Source: Lenzites betulinus (taxonomy: Eukaryota; Basidiomycota; Agaricomycetes; Polyporales; Polyporaceae). From it: a DNA stretch of 64,000 bases. Location of the stretch: positions 1-64,000 of the forward strand of contig JABYQU010000054.1 in the NCBI GenBank assembly GCA_022264855.1. Direction: 5' to 3'. Positions 11,525-24,141 of the stretch are shown one piece after another. The notes under the pieces were generated by a model. That model saw nothing but the letters and a program-made list of their open reading frames with translations, did no database searches and was not told where the DNA came from. Each line of letters starts with the position of its first letter. The stretch's first letter is position 1. Made by a program: the position numbers and the translations under genes.

Positions 11525-13352
11525 ATGGCGCTCGTCGTCTCCTCGTCGTCCGTCGACACCGTCAGACGCTCGCCACGCATCCGTCGTCAGTTCCCCCGCG
11601 TGAGCCATAACGGCATCTCGCCCTCCCTCCTCTCCGTCTCCGTCCCTGCCATCCTCGCACACGCCTCTTCCAGGCGCGAGCAGCACAGGTCCCGCAGTCG
11701 TGTGAGCACAGCCCCCTCCCCGTCCCCCTCCTCCCGCCACCGCCCAAGGCCCGTCGCCGCCCCGGCCGTCCCTGTACGAGCAGGTACGAAGCGCAAACGG
11801 CCCACGAAGGGCTCGGATGTCTCCGATCACCCGCGATACAAGCTTGTCTTGGGCGCGCCCCATTCAGTCGAGCCATCCCAGACGCCACGCCAGCTTCGAT
11901 ATGCGAAGCGCCAGCGTCTTCTCGTCGCCCCCCAGGGCATCAATCTGCCCGCTCCATCCGTCGAGCACCTTCCGCTGCTTTCCGGCAGTCTTCAGGGCCA
12001 GGAGAACGTCCCCCACCCCCCGCATCATCTCCATGACGACGGCGACGACAACGTCGTCTCCCTCCTTCCCGAGCCTGTCTCTGTCCCCGTAGCCAATGTC
12101 ACGAACCAGGCAGAGTGCCCGCAGAGTCACCGCGATGGCCCCGTCTTCACCCCGTTTTATCGCACGCCCGTATACTGGCGCCAGCGAACACCCGATTCGA
12201 CGGATCCCATGCTATGGAAGTCCGCATGCCAGGAACGCGTTGAATACCTGTATGTGGCCCATCTCCTCGCAAACTGATCCAGTCCCTTATCCATGACTTC
12301 GTAGGAAATCTGTATACTGCGACATAGTTCGTGCAGTCGTCCAGGCGGAGATTGCTGCGGCAGCAGCACAGGCGGCTGCAGCAGTGGCGGAAGCGCCGGC
12401 GCCTATTCCTGATATCCCGGTCCAAGACGAGCCAGCTACTATCCCAACTCAATTTGAGCATTATGACCCGTCGCAAAACGGTTCTGTCGATGCCGATGGA
12501 GACATCGATATGGACGCTGTCGACGACGATGAGGAAGAGGAAGAGGACGAGGACGAGGACGCCACCGGCGAAGACGAGGTTCCGGAGACGGTCTATGAGC
12601 AGGTCCTAGTGCTTGAGCCTCCCCCGCCGGCCCCTCCCCGAGCGCATCGGCCCCGACTTCCTCGTCTGTCGTCGATCCGTGTATCCAGCCTCGAACCCTA
12701 TCCTTCACCGACCACTAAGGACGGTGTCCCATTCGTAGGGCGCGGCACACCTGCCGACCCGATGCGGCTTGCGGAGTGGGCGGCGCCCGCGCTGCCCCTT
12801 CCACCCCAGACCTCTTCACCGCAGTCGTGGTCGCCAGAGCCGCTGTACTTCACCCCGGACATGGTTCCCCCGCCACCTCTCCCCGTGAGCGTCGGATATG
12901 ACATGGACGTCACCGCGAACGCGATGGCTTGGCTCGACCCTGTCCTCCATCCGCCGTCCGTTTCCCCCTCGCCCTCCCCGGTGCCCAACGTCATCCCGGG
13001 CGCGTTCGTGTTCACAGACCTATCCGTGCCCCAGCCCCAGCCCTCCTTCAGCGGCGCCCTGGCGATGGTGCCCTCCGCGCCACTCAGCCCGACCGGGTGT
13101 GCGCTACACGAGAGCTTCCTGGAGTGTCTCCAGGGGACTGGATGCGCGGGCCCCGGGCTCGGCGCTGGTCACCTGCCTCCATCATCCTCATCGCCGTTCT
13201 TCATTTCGCCGCCCGCCGCGCCTGCTGTCCCGGAGCTCACGTCAGTGTTCGCGCCCCCGCCCCCGGCGGTGTTCCCGAACCAGGAGCTCGCGCAGTTCGT
13301 GCGCTCGCATCTCGTGCCGGGATCCGTCTCGCTCAGCCATGCGCTGGGCTAA
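11525..13352 (+). CDS. Proline-rich protein with acidic tract, function unknown
   Basis: Two exons, 11525-12249 and 12305-13352, join in phase to 590 aa. The N-terminal third is basic and Ser/Arg-rich with a nuclear-localisation-like KRKRP. An alanine/glutamine-rich helical segment starts just after the intron, at about residue 245. It is followed by an Asp/Glu run at about 300-325 and then a long Pro/Ser-rich tail with many PPP motifs. No enzymatic domain, signal peptide or membrane segment is visible. Composition suggests a disordered nuclear protein, perhaps a regulator; that is inference. The ATG at 11525 sits in a CCCCATGG context after a pyrimidine-rich leader. Confidence 0.78.
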
Positions 13353-14209
13353 GCGGCGGGAGTCGCCTGCAGTGCTGTTATTTCTCTCCCGCTTCCCGTC
13401 TGACACTGTTATTCCCAGTCCGTGGTCGTGCCATACACGCATTATCCCGCCTCCACCACCACCTCCCTGCTCCGTCCCGTCCCCGTCCCCGTCCTCTTCG
13501 TCACGCCCCGGATCCTCGCTCTCCATCATGCCCCCTGCTCTCACATCGCTCTCCGCCCTGCCCGCCCATCTCTCCCGATCTCACACCATATCAAACATCC
13601 CGTTCTTGTGCATAGCCCCGTCCGGTTCTCCTCTCCCCTCCTCACTCGTCTCTCTCGAATTAATCTCGTTCTCGTTCTGCTTCCCCGGGCGCGGCCAGAC
13701 TACGGTGACGGGTGTCGTCACGCACCGACCCGTCCGCGGCCGCGCCCCCCCCCCAATTATTTTCGTCGCCGTTCGCCGTTCCTAGCCTCGTCGTCCTATC
13801 TGTATCCTGTATCTCGCGCGGATTGTAATTCTACCGACTGCTGCTGCCCGCTCGCTGCCCCGCGTCACCGTGCGTCTTATGCATGGCGCGCGGTGTGTGT
13901 GGGCGCGGGCACGGCTCTTCTCTGTATCACTCGTGTGGCTGTGCGTCCGTCGGCGTTGTTATAATACGCCGGGAGGTGAGTGTCTTGGTAGCCGGCGGCG
14001 TGGATGGGGACGTCCTGCAAGCCTGAGCGGGGATAAGGGCGAGCTCGCGCCCATGGTCTTGTCGCCGGCGGGACGCCGCTGTACAGAGATGAGCCCGCCG
14101 GCGTATGTACATGAGTCCATCACTCGATAGTGCTGTGTGGGCTCGAAGGTTCACCTACTTATATATACGCAATGCTCGGCGCTCCGTGGCGTACTTGACC
14201 GGGACCACC
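13353..14209. other. Intergenic, 3' trailer and promoter
   Basis: A C/T-rich trailer of the preceding gene runs into the upstream region of the second F-box gene. No supported gene. Confidence 0.5.
14160..14167 (+). promoter_or_regulatory. TATA-like box of F-box copy B
   Basis: TATATATA lies 43 bases before the ATG at 14210. F-box copy C has a comparable TATA-rich stretch upstream of its start (37931-37950, minus strand). Suggestive only. Confidence 0.35.
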
Positions 14210-16005
14210 ATGCCTAGCGATACGCCAACTGACCAGCCTCTAGCCACTTCGAGTCCAGTAGCTGAGGAGGCTCGGCTGCAGCGGCTTCAACGACTTGAAA
14301 GTGTCCTCTTGACTGAAGAACCTCCAGCGCCGTCGAGCTCCTCCATGCTCCTAGACCGCCTCAACTACGACACCCTCCTGTACATGCTGAAGACCGCCGT
14401 CTGTTTCCAGAGCATCGGCGCGATCTCGCGCACGTGCAAGCGCATGCGGGAGGCGTGTCTCCCGCTGCTTTTCAGGACCAGCCGGATCCTGCCTGGGTCG
14501 GGGCGCGCGACTGGTAGGACGCTTCCGCCACCGAACTTGTGGCCGTATGTGCAGTGAGTGCTGTGCCGCATCGCATGTGAGAAGCTGCTGAACGCTGCCT
14601 ATTCTCACTAGACAGCTCGTATTCCATGGGGATTGGCAGCCTCCCGACGAACCAAGAAATCCCGCCGGTTATATGCTCGACGATCTACCGCTCGCGACCT
14701 GCCTCTCTCAAATGCCCTCCCTCGGCGCCATCCACGTCGAGGCGCCCGGACATGATCCCATACCACCATGCGCATTGGCCGCGATCCTTTCCACGCCCCA
14801 GCTACGCGCGTTCATACTAGACACGCCTCCAACCTGGACCCTTCAACCCGATCTGCACATCATCTCGCCCACGGCGAACTTGACCAGCGTGCGCGTCCTC
14901 GCGGACACCTACCGCACAACGCGCGCGAACCCCCCCGCGGAACACCTGATCGGGCTCCTCGCCGCGCGCCTGCACCCGGTGCTGCAGGAGCTCGAGGTCC
15001 CGTTCGAGCTCGTCCCGCTCCCGCTCCTGTCCTCTGTCGAGTGGCCGCGTCTCCGGACGCTGTCCTTCTCGGGCGAGAGCGACCCGGCGCGCACGCCGCA
15101 TGCGCAACTCGCGGCGATGCTCGCGCGCGCGCCGAGGCTCTGCACGCTCACGCTCGACCTCGCGCTGCGCGGCACGGTGGACCGCCAGCCGCTCTTCCCG
15201 CCCGGCTCCGGCTCCTCATCAACGTGCACACCCGCCCCAAGTGGACAGCCGTGCGAGTGCCCGTGGCCAGACCTGCGCGCGCTCACGATCGCGTACCCCG
15301 ACCCCGCGGACGAGCTATACGCGCGCCTCCCCGCGTCGCTCACGACGCTGCGCCTGCGCTGCTGGCCGCACCACTTCTTCTACAGCCTCGCGTTCGAGCG
15401 GAAGGCGATGGGCCAGTACGGCTGGGCCTCGCCCGTGCTGCGCGCGGGGGAGGCGCTCGCGATCCTGCGCCGCTGTGCGCATGCGCTGCCACGGCTCCGC
15501 GTGCTCGAGCTCGAGTACGAGGAGGACGGCGAGGACGCGGCGCTGCTGCAGCAGATCCCCGTGCTGTTCCCTGGCCTCACTGATTTGACGATATATTGGT
15601 ATCGCGGGAGCGGCACCGCGGAGGTCCCGGTGGTCAGCACCATACCGTCTCCATGATGCGTTGTCTCTAACTTTGCTTGCGCAGGACACGATGGCGCGTG
15701 CGCTTGCGCCGCTGAACCACCTCCGCGTCCTGCGCCTCTACCTCGACTTCCCGGACATCCCCCTGCTGTTCGGACGCGACCGGCGCACCGCGCGCGCCGC
15801 AAAGCAAACCTACGCGTGCGCACTCGGCAGCGCGGCGGACGTCCTCGTCGGCGCGCTCGCTCCGTCTCTGCGCGCGCTGCTCCTGCTGGAGCGCGACATG
15901 CTCGGGAATCGCTGGGCGCAGTACTACGATTCTGCAAAGGACCGGCATGGCCGGAGGCGCGCGGTGCGCAGTTCGGATGTGTGCGATGAATATTGCCTCG
16001 CGTGA
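14210..16005 (+). CDS. F-box/LRR-like protein, copy B
   Basis: Three exons, 14210-14553, 14612-15632 and 15685-16005, give 561 aa. The start ATG has a strong ACCACCATGC context, the same as copy C. The F-box-like region is at about residues 45-90 (LLDRLNYDTLLYMLKTAV, ISRTCKRMREACLPLLFR). Leucine-rich segments follow (LRTLSFSGE, LCTLTLDLAL, LRALTIAYP, LTTLRLRCWPHHFF, LRVLRLYLDF). It is clearly homologous to copies A and C, and much closer to C. Likely an SCF substrate adaptor. The third codon position is strongly GC-rich here compared with copy A. The reading may continue: GTGAGT follows at the stop, so a further small exon downstream, as in copy A, cannot be excluded. Confidence 0.85.
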
Positions 16006-16542
16006 GTGTTAGGCCTGGGACGTGCGGTTTGTGGTTTGGTGGCGCTGACGAGGTGGGAGATAGGACGAGTGATCACCAGGGGCCCCGGATCCCGTTGTAC
16101 GAAATATTTGGCCGTCCGCGCTGATCCTTGGCGCTCTCAACCTGGTAGGGGAAGACGCCATCGAGCGTGCCCATCGAGCGTGCCGGGCGGGCGAGGCCAA
16201 GCAGGTTGAGGGCAGTTGTTCCCAACAACGATCCATTCGAATATCGGGATGTACCCGAGCCTAGCATTGAAGTGAGGTACAACCACAGAGGGTACAGCTT
16301 ATGGGTCCTGTGAAACATAACGGCGCTCATAGTACCGTCGATACTGTACATATCCGAGTCATAGATACCGAATACACAATCGCACCCCATCAGCAGTTTA
16401 CAAGTAAATCGACGACTCATCCATCCGAGGTACACAAATACAAACCCTGTAGAACACATGTTATGAAATCATCACGCCGCAGCGACGCACCATTCCTGGG
16501 CCATCAGACCTCGCAGCAGCGTCGCCCACAGAACCCCAACCA
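16006..16542. other. Convergent intergenic stretch
   Basis: This is the 3' region shared by F-box copy B and the SRA gene. No gene seen. Confidence 0.5.
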
Positions 16543-18560
16543 CTAACGGGCGGCCTTCATATCAACGACCATAGCGCCCTCATCCTCCTCCGCGCGCACC
16601 GACACCAACGCCCTCTGCTCCACCACTTCGTTCCCTTCCTTCTTCACAAGCATGACCGCGAGCGCCGCGCGCGGTGACGGGGCCGGGGCCGGGGCCGGGG
16701 CTGAGGAGACCGCTTGGGGGGAGCCGTGTCCAGCATCGACGGGGTCGGGACGCCACGGCAGCAGCGCGAAGACTCCGGGCGGGAGCGCCGGCTCTCCCTC
16801 CTCGCGACGTGCGGCGGTAGCGCTGGGTGACACTGGCGTAACACTGGTCCTTGCCGCGCTCGCGCGTACGCGATCAGAGCCCATGCTCGTGGTGGCGCTC
16901 CCGTTTTCCCTTGATGCGTCGAACTTGAACCCCGACCCAGGCCGACGAGTGTGCGCGCCGGTTTCAGCCGCTGCGCTCTCCTTGCGCCCGTTCGCCGATT
17001 TGTCCAAGCCGTGCGAGTCGGCCCGATCGAGGGACCGCGAGCTCGACCCGTGTGAGGACGGCGGGGGAGGCAGGCTTTGAGAAGGTACATGCGGGAGAGG
17101 GCCCGTGCGATTGTGCACACCCGGGCGGGCGGCGGGATCACTCTTACTAGTTGAGGTCGATGCGTGCTCGTGGTGGCGCCGGGGCTTTTTGTTGGCGCCG
17201 GCAGAAGAGGAGTCGGAAGAGTGTTCGGGCTCCCGCCGTCGTTTCTTGTGGCTGGAATCGGAGGGGCGGGTTTCGACTGTAGTGGGGTTCTTGTCTTTAT
17301 GGTGGGTGCGGCGGGGTGTGCGTTCAGTATTATCGGGTTGACGACCTTCCGGTCGGCGGGACGCAGATGCGGATGTGAACGCCGTCGTCGTCCGATCCGC
17401 ACTGTTTTCATCGCTCGAAAGGCCAAGTATAGGGAGGGGTGGTTGCCCGGGGACCCTCTATGGATGCTGATGAGAACATGCTAAAATGTATGAAAGGGGA
17501 TTGTCCTACCCGCAACTCGAATAAGCAGATTTGGAACCCGCTTCGGCCTGTCCTATAATATGCCTGTGGACCGTTATCAGCGGGTTACTACCAGAACACT
17601 GCGATAGTATACGCACGTCTTCCACTTTGTACAGTCCGTCGTATCGGTATCTGTGCACACACACCGTTTAGCGGGATGACGCTTAACAACGCCACAACAT
17701 TCACTCACCCCTCTCGCGGAGCATATTTCGAGGACAGAGTCGATCCGCGTACAACACGCACTGGGTTCCCCGTACGGATAGAGGTCTAGGTGGAGCAGAG
17801 CGCAGGCCCGTGAGACGAGGCGGATGGGCTGCGCGAGGCGGCGACGTACGAGCAAGTACTTGTTCATTGGGTGCTCAAAACTTTGGTCGCTGACTTGTTG
17901 ACCACCGTTCCCAGGCTGTGTGTCACAGCGTGAAGAGCAGACGTGAGAGCGGAATGAGCATCGTTTATGAGAATCGGCAACGCCGAGCGTACGCACCTCC
18001 TTCTGCCCTCCCGTGCCGGTGTAGAGGCTAGTTTGGGTGTAAGTTGTCGACACTGAACGATGCGAAGTGTTGTGCGTACATTCTTTCCCCCTTATCGCCG
18101 TCGTCCTCATACAAGCCCGACATTACGATGCTGTATGCACCTTCGCTTGCCCGGCCGTGTATACCAGCCCGTGATGCTTGATGTACACCCGCCTTCCTTA
18201 GCTCCTTCCTACAGAATATCCAATGTGTTACTAGAGATGCATTGAAGGCACATGCACGGCTTATTACCTCGACGGAAAGCGGTCTCCGACCTGTACTCCG
18301 GGAGGATGACCAAATGTGACCCTGTTCCTCACATTGAGTTCGGTATACGGAATGACCAGCCAGAGCACATACGGTGGTGAATTGTGTACGGTGGCCTTGC
18401 TAGAAGCACGATGTTCCTTCGGCTCCGGAACCCAGTCTTCGTCCGCGGAATCGGTTTCGTCGAGCATATCCTGAGCATCGTAGGTAGCGCTGATGCGGTT
18501 GTACGCGTCCGCGTAGCGAGACGCGCCGGTATCGTTCTCTTCCGAGGAAGAGTCAAACAT
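16543..18560 (-). CDS. SRA-YDG domain protein (UHRF1-like methyl-CpG reader)
   Basis: Eight exons: 18560-18268, 18208-18080, 18027-17997, 17915-17850, 17785-17709, 17650-17617, 17563-17510 and 17457-16543. All phases match, giving 532 aa. The SRA domain spans about residues 83-236 and is complete: FGHPPGVQVGDRF, GVHQASRAGIHG, GAYSIVMSGLYEDDGD, YTGTGG, NPVRVVRG, GYRYDGLYKVED and the closing LRRVPGQPPLP. SRA domains flip out 5-methylcytosine in hemimethylated CpG and recruit maintenance methylation (UHRF1, SUVH proteins). No RING, PHD or Tudor part is present. The N-terminus is acidic and the 300-residue C-terminus is Ser/Pro-rich with basic HKKRRR-type nuclear signals. It lies close to transposon-rich DNA. 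The domain is certain; a role in CpG methylation is inferred. Confidence 0.92.
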
Positions 18561-19153
18561 CGTGCTCAAATCTCTTCAAGCCAGCCTCCCAACGACAGTA
18601 GTCTGCCCAGCGATAGGCGTAGATGTGGCTGTTAGGGGGAACGCTCCGAGTCGGTAATTAGCAAGTCGGTGATTAGCAAGCTGACAAATACCACAGACGT
18701 TCAGTACGACGCCCGATCATCGATCGTCCCGGATACTGCCGAGGGCTCAACCGCCCAAGCTGCTCCAAGCTGGCCGCGAGCTTGAGGGGGCGACGTGTTC
18801 AGGCCATTCTCTGCGTATTAATATAAAGTACGGAGCTAGTCTCCAACATGTACGAGGGTGTACAGTTTGGAGTGAATGAACTGGGGAACTCAAGAAAGCG
18901 AGGCAGGCTGGACAGATCGATCTGGATGATCGCCGATGCGTAAGCACGTTGTTGTGCGTACGAAGCATGCGCGTCTAACTTCCCGGACGCGCGGATATAC
19001 AACTCAAAGTTCTCCTCCTCCTCCCGAGTCCTCTCCCCGCTCGTCCCCTGCTCGTCTCCGTCGAGCTGCCACCGTGATCTCCGTTCCATAAGCTCTCATC
19101 TGCACCTGAATCGTTCTCGGAACGTTCACGGCGCCTCTTCTGGCAATCAAAAC
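18561..19153. promoter_or_regulatory. Divergent promoter region, SRA gene and hydrolase
   Basis: The 593-bp region between the two divergent start codons must hold both promoters. A TATTAATATAAAG stretch occurs near 18816. No other gene is supported. Confidence 0.45.
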
Positions 19154-19774
19154 ATGGCCCTCTCGAACAGTGTCGACTCCTTGGACATCCAATCACTGCC
19201 ACCGCTACCGGACGACGAGCCGAAGCGCGTACTCATCTCACTCGACGTGCAAGCGGGCATGCTCGACGACCCACCCCGTGGCATTCCCGCAGCATCCACC
19301 GTCGGGCAGAATATTGCCGCCATCCTCGCTCACGCCCGCGCGTCGCCCACGCCGCCCCGCATCGTGCACATCCGCAATTGCGGCGGTCCCGGAGAGGACG
19401 ACGAGCCCGGGGCGCCCGGATGGCAGCTCGTCCACACGCCGCTCCCGGGCGAGTTCGTTATCGACAAGCGCAAGAACAACGCGTTCGCAGGCACCGAGCT
19501 CGCCGAGCTCGTGCCCACCGACGCGGAAATCGTCCTGATCGGCTTGCAGAGCGACTTCTGCATCCGCGCGACATGCAGTGCCGCCCTCTCTCGCGGGAAC
19601 GAGGTACTGCTGGTCCGCGGCGCGCACGCGACGTACGACCGCGTCGAGGTTCTCAACCACGGCACCATCACCCCCGCGGCCGTCGTCGAGAGCGAGATCG
19701 AGGGCGAGCTCGAGGAGGCTGGTGTTGTGCTGCTCGAGATGAAGGATCTCCCGAGTCTGTTCACGGACAGCTGA
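19154..19774 (+). CDS. Isochorismatase-like cysteine hydrolase
   Basis: A single exon encodes 206 aa, the usual length for the family. The isochorismatase fold triad is visible: Asp31 in VLISLDVQAGML, Lys105 in FVIDKRKNNAFAGTEL, and Cys136 in GLQSDFCIRATC. A Ser/Asp-rich lead of about 22 residues precedes the core. No signal peptide, so probably cytosolic. Family members hydrolyse amides or ureas (nicotinamide, N-carbamoyl compounds) or isochorismate. The sequence does not tell which; many fungal members are uncharacterised. It is transcribed divergently from the SRA gene. Confidence 0.9.
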   Translation: MALSNSVDSLDIQSLPPLPDDEPKRVLISLDVQAGMLDDPPRGIPAASTVGQNIAAILAHARASPTPPRIVHIRNCGGPGEDDEPGAPGWQLVHTPLPGEFVIDKRKNNAFAGTELAELVPTDAEIVLIGLQSDFCIRATCSAALSRGNEVLLVRGAHATYDRVEVLNHGTITPAAVVESEIEGELEEAGVVLLEMKDLPSLFTDS

Positions 19775-20337
19775 GCTTGTGTTCGCCTTTTACACACTCT
19801 GTGGTACGGACGATATTTTTACTGTGTCTCTGGGACTGTCCGTTTTTTACGCACGTACATACGCAACTTTAGATATAGCGCTTTTACAGCGTCGCTCTCC
19901 AGCTACGTACTCTGCTACGTACCGACGTGCATTGTCATCTTGGGCCTAGAGTTTGGACATGGATGCGGATTATATCAATCATTGGACTGGGGTGCGGCGC
20001 AAACACTCTGCATATGGCTCATTCATCTGCACGTTCACTAGCATAGGGTGCTTAAAGGGGTGGACCGGCCAAAACCGCGCCCGCGCGATTGGCGCGGATG
20101 AATGCTGGCCGTGAAGAGGATGTTACGCCGGCTAAATCATTGAATGACGCACTACGGGCGTTGTCCGGGCAACTAGTGTGTACTCCTGACTACCTTGTAC
20201 ACGTACCGATGTGGCAGTGCATGCTGCTCGTCACGGTCTTGGTGGCGCTTCGTAGCCCGCACGCACCCTATAGTGCTCCACGACGAAATCGGACACTGAA
20301 AACTACATGTATGTGTCTTGCTTCTGTTTCCTTATAG

Positions 20338-20377
20338 TTGTATATTTTGTTCTGTCCATCTTATTGGTCATCCCACG
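20338..20377 (+). repeat. Dispersed 40-bp repeat, copy 2
   Basis: Matches the reverse complement of 9135-9174 at 38 of 40 bases. Flanks differ. Confidence 0.7.
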
Positions 20378-21289
20378 CGAGTGATAGTGCCATTCCCGAC
20401 GCCACCGATACCCAGGTCGCCTCCACAGCCCCAAGCCCTATCCGGGTTACGGAAGTGGTTTTACACTCCGACATCCTGCGTCCGGCTTCCGTCAGAACGG
20501 GAAGGGTCTCGATGCCTCATGCGGCAACTCGGTGCAACACCCCCAACGTTAACGCTCAACACTTTCGGGGTCGATGCGAAATGGTGGCCTCGTGTGATGT
20601 CGCCTCCTGCTGGCGTCGCAGAGTCTGAACCGATAACAGGGCCCCGGCGCTCACAAGCTGAATCATCACGCCACCTTCAAGGACATTCCGGGATTCTCGC
20701 CCTCTTTCTCGCTCGCTAGGCGCTTTCGCTTTCGCTGCCGATGACTGACACGGCGAGGCGAAGGCAAGAATGCAGGTTGATTCTGAGGGCAGTTTCTGAT
20801 ATCGTTGCGGCACGTCCCTAGTACGTTTTACCATGACGATGCGATAGCAAAGCGCGCCCACACCCCGTCACCCCGTCTCACATCTGGCAGACGAGCCCTC
20901 TCCTCACCCCGAGCCGTAGAGCGGAAGTTCCCAAAACGAAGCGCGGAGACATATTTGAGACAACTTTCATTGGATCCATCCACCTCTGGACTCGTGCGCG
21001 CCACAGTCAGATCGGTACGGCTCGCGTGAGTAAATCTTGTGTCCTCCATCTTCTGACCGCTCCTTATACGCTCCGAAGTCAGCCGCGCGTCCTTGTACGC
21101 ATCCACGTCCCTACCTGCATCAATCTCAAACACGGATCGCGACCAATCCTGTCTGGTCCCGCGGGTATCCTACTCAGATGTATATGCATGTATCAGCAGC
21201 GCTGGACTCCGGCGCGCCGCAGTGAGTGCTCGGACGTACGCGCCACGCGACATCGCTGGGATCTCCGTGGACATGCTCAAAGAAGTGCA

Positions 21290-21860
21290 CCATCGCGGCA
21301 TTTGCCTAAGATGCCGTGATCGAAACAGGTGTAGTACTGCACAAGTGCATCGCAGCCGACGGTGCGAACTCCAGGTGCATAGAGTCGGCTTCCCTTTTTC
21401 TATGTAAGGGTTAAGGCAGTTGACTCAGACCACCTCTCTAGCGGCGAAGGTGCCCTATGCCTACATTCTGAAGTATGCACATCGTGAAAACGCCACAGTC
21501 TATAGCATGTTGTAGACGGCATCAGGAACTACGATCGTGGATCCGAAATGTGCGTTCCTTGTACATACCCAATTGCTTCCGTATGGGCCAAATCCGAGAG
21601 TTTCGTGTCAGTTCGCCTCGTCCGTGTCAAACCCGTGATCCGCAGGGACTTTCAAAGCAACAGCGCTAGGGGTCCACTCTCCGCTATATTCGGTGATTGA
21701 GACGGGTGCAATACCGCTCAGACGCATCAGCAACCGGTGGTGCCTTGTCTTAATTCGTGTAAGGGACAAGTTCGAAGTGACTGACTCGGACTGAGATACC
21801 TCTCTAGCAGCGAAGGTGCCCTACGACTCCATTCTGAAGCATGCACAACGTGGAAATGCC
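21290..21860 (+). repeat. Diverged tandem duplication, period about 360 bp
   Basis: The segment at 21310-21495 recurs at about 21670-21860. Shared runs include CTCTCTAGC followed by GCGAAGGTGCCCTA and then ATTCTGAAG, in the same order and spacing. Similarity is roughly 70 percent by eye. No protein is encoded. Confidence 0.6.
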
Positions 21861-24141
21861 AAAGCCTCCGCGCTGTAGAAGCCCTCATATTTTGTTCATA
21901 TGTCGTAAGTGCACTTCTGTAGGGTCCGTGCCGGCGTTCATCCCTTTGGGCCCTGGGGTCATCGGTGTGGGTGGCGTGCCGGCCATCGCGAGTACACAGC
22001 AGTCAGCTCGAGCCTGGCATCCTGCCCAGCCAGGACGACCCGCTAGTTGCAGTTCAGTCCCCGGGTGTGCATCAACTAGTCACTAGACATCCAAAAATCA
22101 TACTTCTGGCAACCCACTACCCAGTGCCATCAGGGAAATCCACCAGTCGAAATCAGATGTATTTAGGAATTATTCTGCCTATTCTCTCTAAATAGGCCCC
22201 ATAGACGATTAGTGCTCGATGTTTTAGTCGTCTTCTTTTGAGTGAGATAGCTTGTAAAGTTCCAGTTAGTTGACACTCTTATTCCCTCTTACACAACATT
22301 AGCTGCTCTCATAATGCATCGAGAATAATCACACTGCTCTCGAGATCAAGATGGTATAGTTTTATTATGAGCACGGTGTACGATATTGAAATAACTGGGA
22401 GGTAGTGGTAGCGACAGGCTGTGATACTATGTGACGGTGGCAGATGCGACAAATAAGCTAATCAGTCACTAAAAGAACGTATATTGATAGATGGGAGAAA
22501 TGACTGAGCGGTGGGGTAGCGGAGTATCAGTGCACGGTGAAATGAGAATGAGACGAGCCCGGGACTCTGGACATAGCGGGACCCACACGACACAGGCTTC
22601 AGGCAGGCGAAGAAGTGCCGCACGCAGGAACGGGGACGGCCTAATGTCCAGACATGCCGTCAAGATCAAGAAGTGCGATCGCGCTGTCGGCATCATGGGT
22701 AGATGCTTGGGTGGAGCTCCCGTTGCTATGAGCATATTAGTAATCGATATTGTGAACAGTCAGACGCAGTACGAGTCACAAACACACCTGAACTTGAGGT
22801 AGAGATCATGCATCAAGACGTGGTACTTCTTGATGTCCTTGGTTCTGAGATGCCGGAGTACCTTGATGTTCGCATTGTAGAGATCCTGATTGGCATCAGC
22901 GGAGAACCCTCTCGGTTTCTTCGGGCGGTTACCACCACGCCAGTCCTCGATAGATGATCCAACCTATCACACGGGTCACATCAACTGCACACGCTCGGAA
23001 TGTATGCAACTTACTGCGGTTGACGCCAAAGCAAGCATAGCAGCGGGGAGCTCAAGCTCATCGGGGGCCTCCTCAGGGATAGATGAGCTAAATTCCGCAT
23101 GGTACTTGTCTGCCAACGACGGAGAGCCGCTGAAGAAGCATGCACCAACGACTTCCAGGATTGCCTCGTTCTGGAATGGCATCGCAAAGATGGGGCGGCG
23201 TTTTTGCACCGGCGTGTCTCCCTTCGAAAGTTGTGTCAGGATAGTCACTAGTCGTATAAGGCATCATACCTTTGTGCTATTCCATGGATATATGTATCTG
23301 AGCGACTCGAGGAGCCAGTCGACATCGCCTTTGCATGTGGGACCAGGCTGTAGGCCATACACGGGTGCGACGGTTGGAAACGCGGACTTTTTGACTGGGC
23401 CGCGCAAGGTCGAGATGCGCTGACTCGGCTGGGAGATAAATTGAGTGTAAGTACATGGAGCCAGAGTCGAGAGTCGGTACTTGCAATGGTAGCGAGATCA
23501 TGAGCATACTGCTCATCTGCGAGAAGCCTGGACTTGATATCCGCATAGCCCAGTTCAGACGCGGTATCTACTAGCGCCTTCATTGCGTAGATCGACTGGG
23601 CAGTACCGTCATCGGGGAACGCATTATCGAATAGTATGCTTCTGGACACCTTGTAGATAGAGATATGGGCAGTTTTGCGAACGCGGGGCTGCTGAAGGCT
23701 AATGGGAAGCTCGTTCCACTGCTTATCAGGATAGATGAGTTCGATGTTGTCATTGACGCTGGCCTGAGTTGGGCGCCCGGCGTCATCGACATCACGATCC
23801 TGGATTTTGTCTTCCATGTCCGAGCTGTCGTCGCCTTTGATTGCTTTTGACTGCCATGCACATGTTTCAATCGACCTGTCTTGTCTTGCAGCTTGTACAC
23901 ATACCTTGCTACGACTGACTTTACGACCACGCCGTCCATGGTGCGTAGAGTATACAACAGTTATTGCAACTTTCTAGGTGTAATAAATAGCGGTAGTTGC
24001 AACTTCAGCGGTTTAAGGCCAAATAGACGCCGTTCAGCACAGCCACTGACGCGCGAGACGCGGGCGCCTATCTGCAGTTGCAGTCACAGCGAGGTGGGCG
24101 TCTATTGTAGTTGCAGCCACGAAAAGAACACGCAGCGAGCG

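Larger units (their letters stand above)
19775..22640. other. Gene-free repeat-bearing stretch
   Basis: No coding chain is supported over 2.9 kb. It holds the second copy of the 40-bp repeat and a diverged tandem duplication of about 360 bp, listed separately. Confidence 0.55.

Noticed and set aside
12898..13785. Long Arg/Pro-rich frames overlapping the proline-rich gene
   Set aside because: They are alternate-frame readings of a C-rich exon without motifs or splice logic.
16644..17426. A 260-codon minus-strand open frame
   Set aside because: It is a shadow frame of the last exon of the SRA gene, whose correct frame follows RVPGQPPLP and ends at 16543.
17577..18110. A 177-codon minus-strand open frame as a separate gene
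   Set aside because: Only part of it (17915-17850) is in the right frame for the SRA domain; the rest crosses introns.
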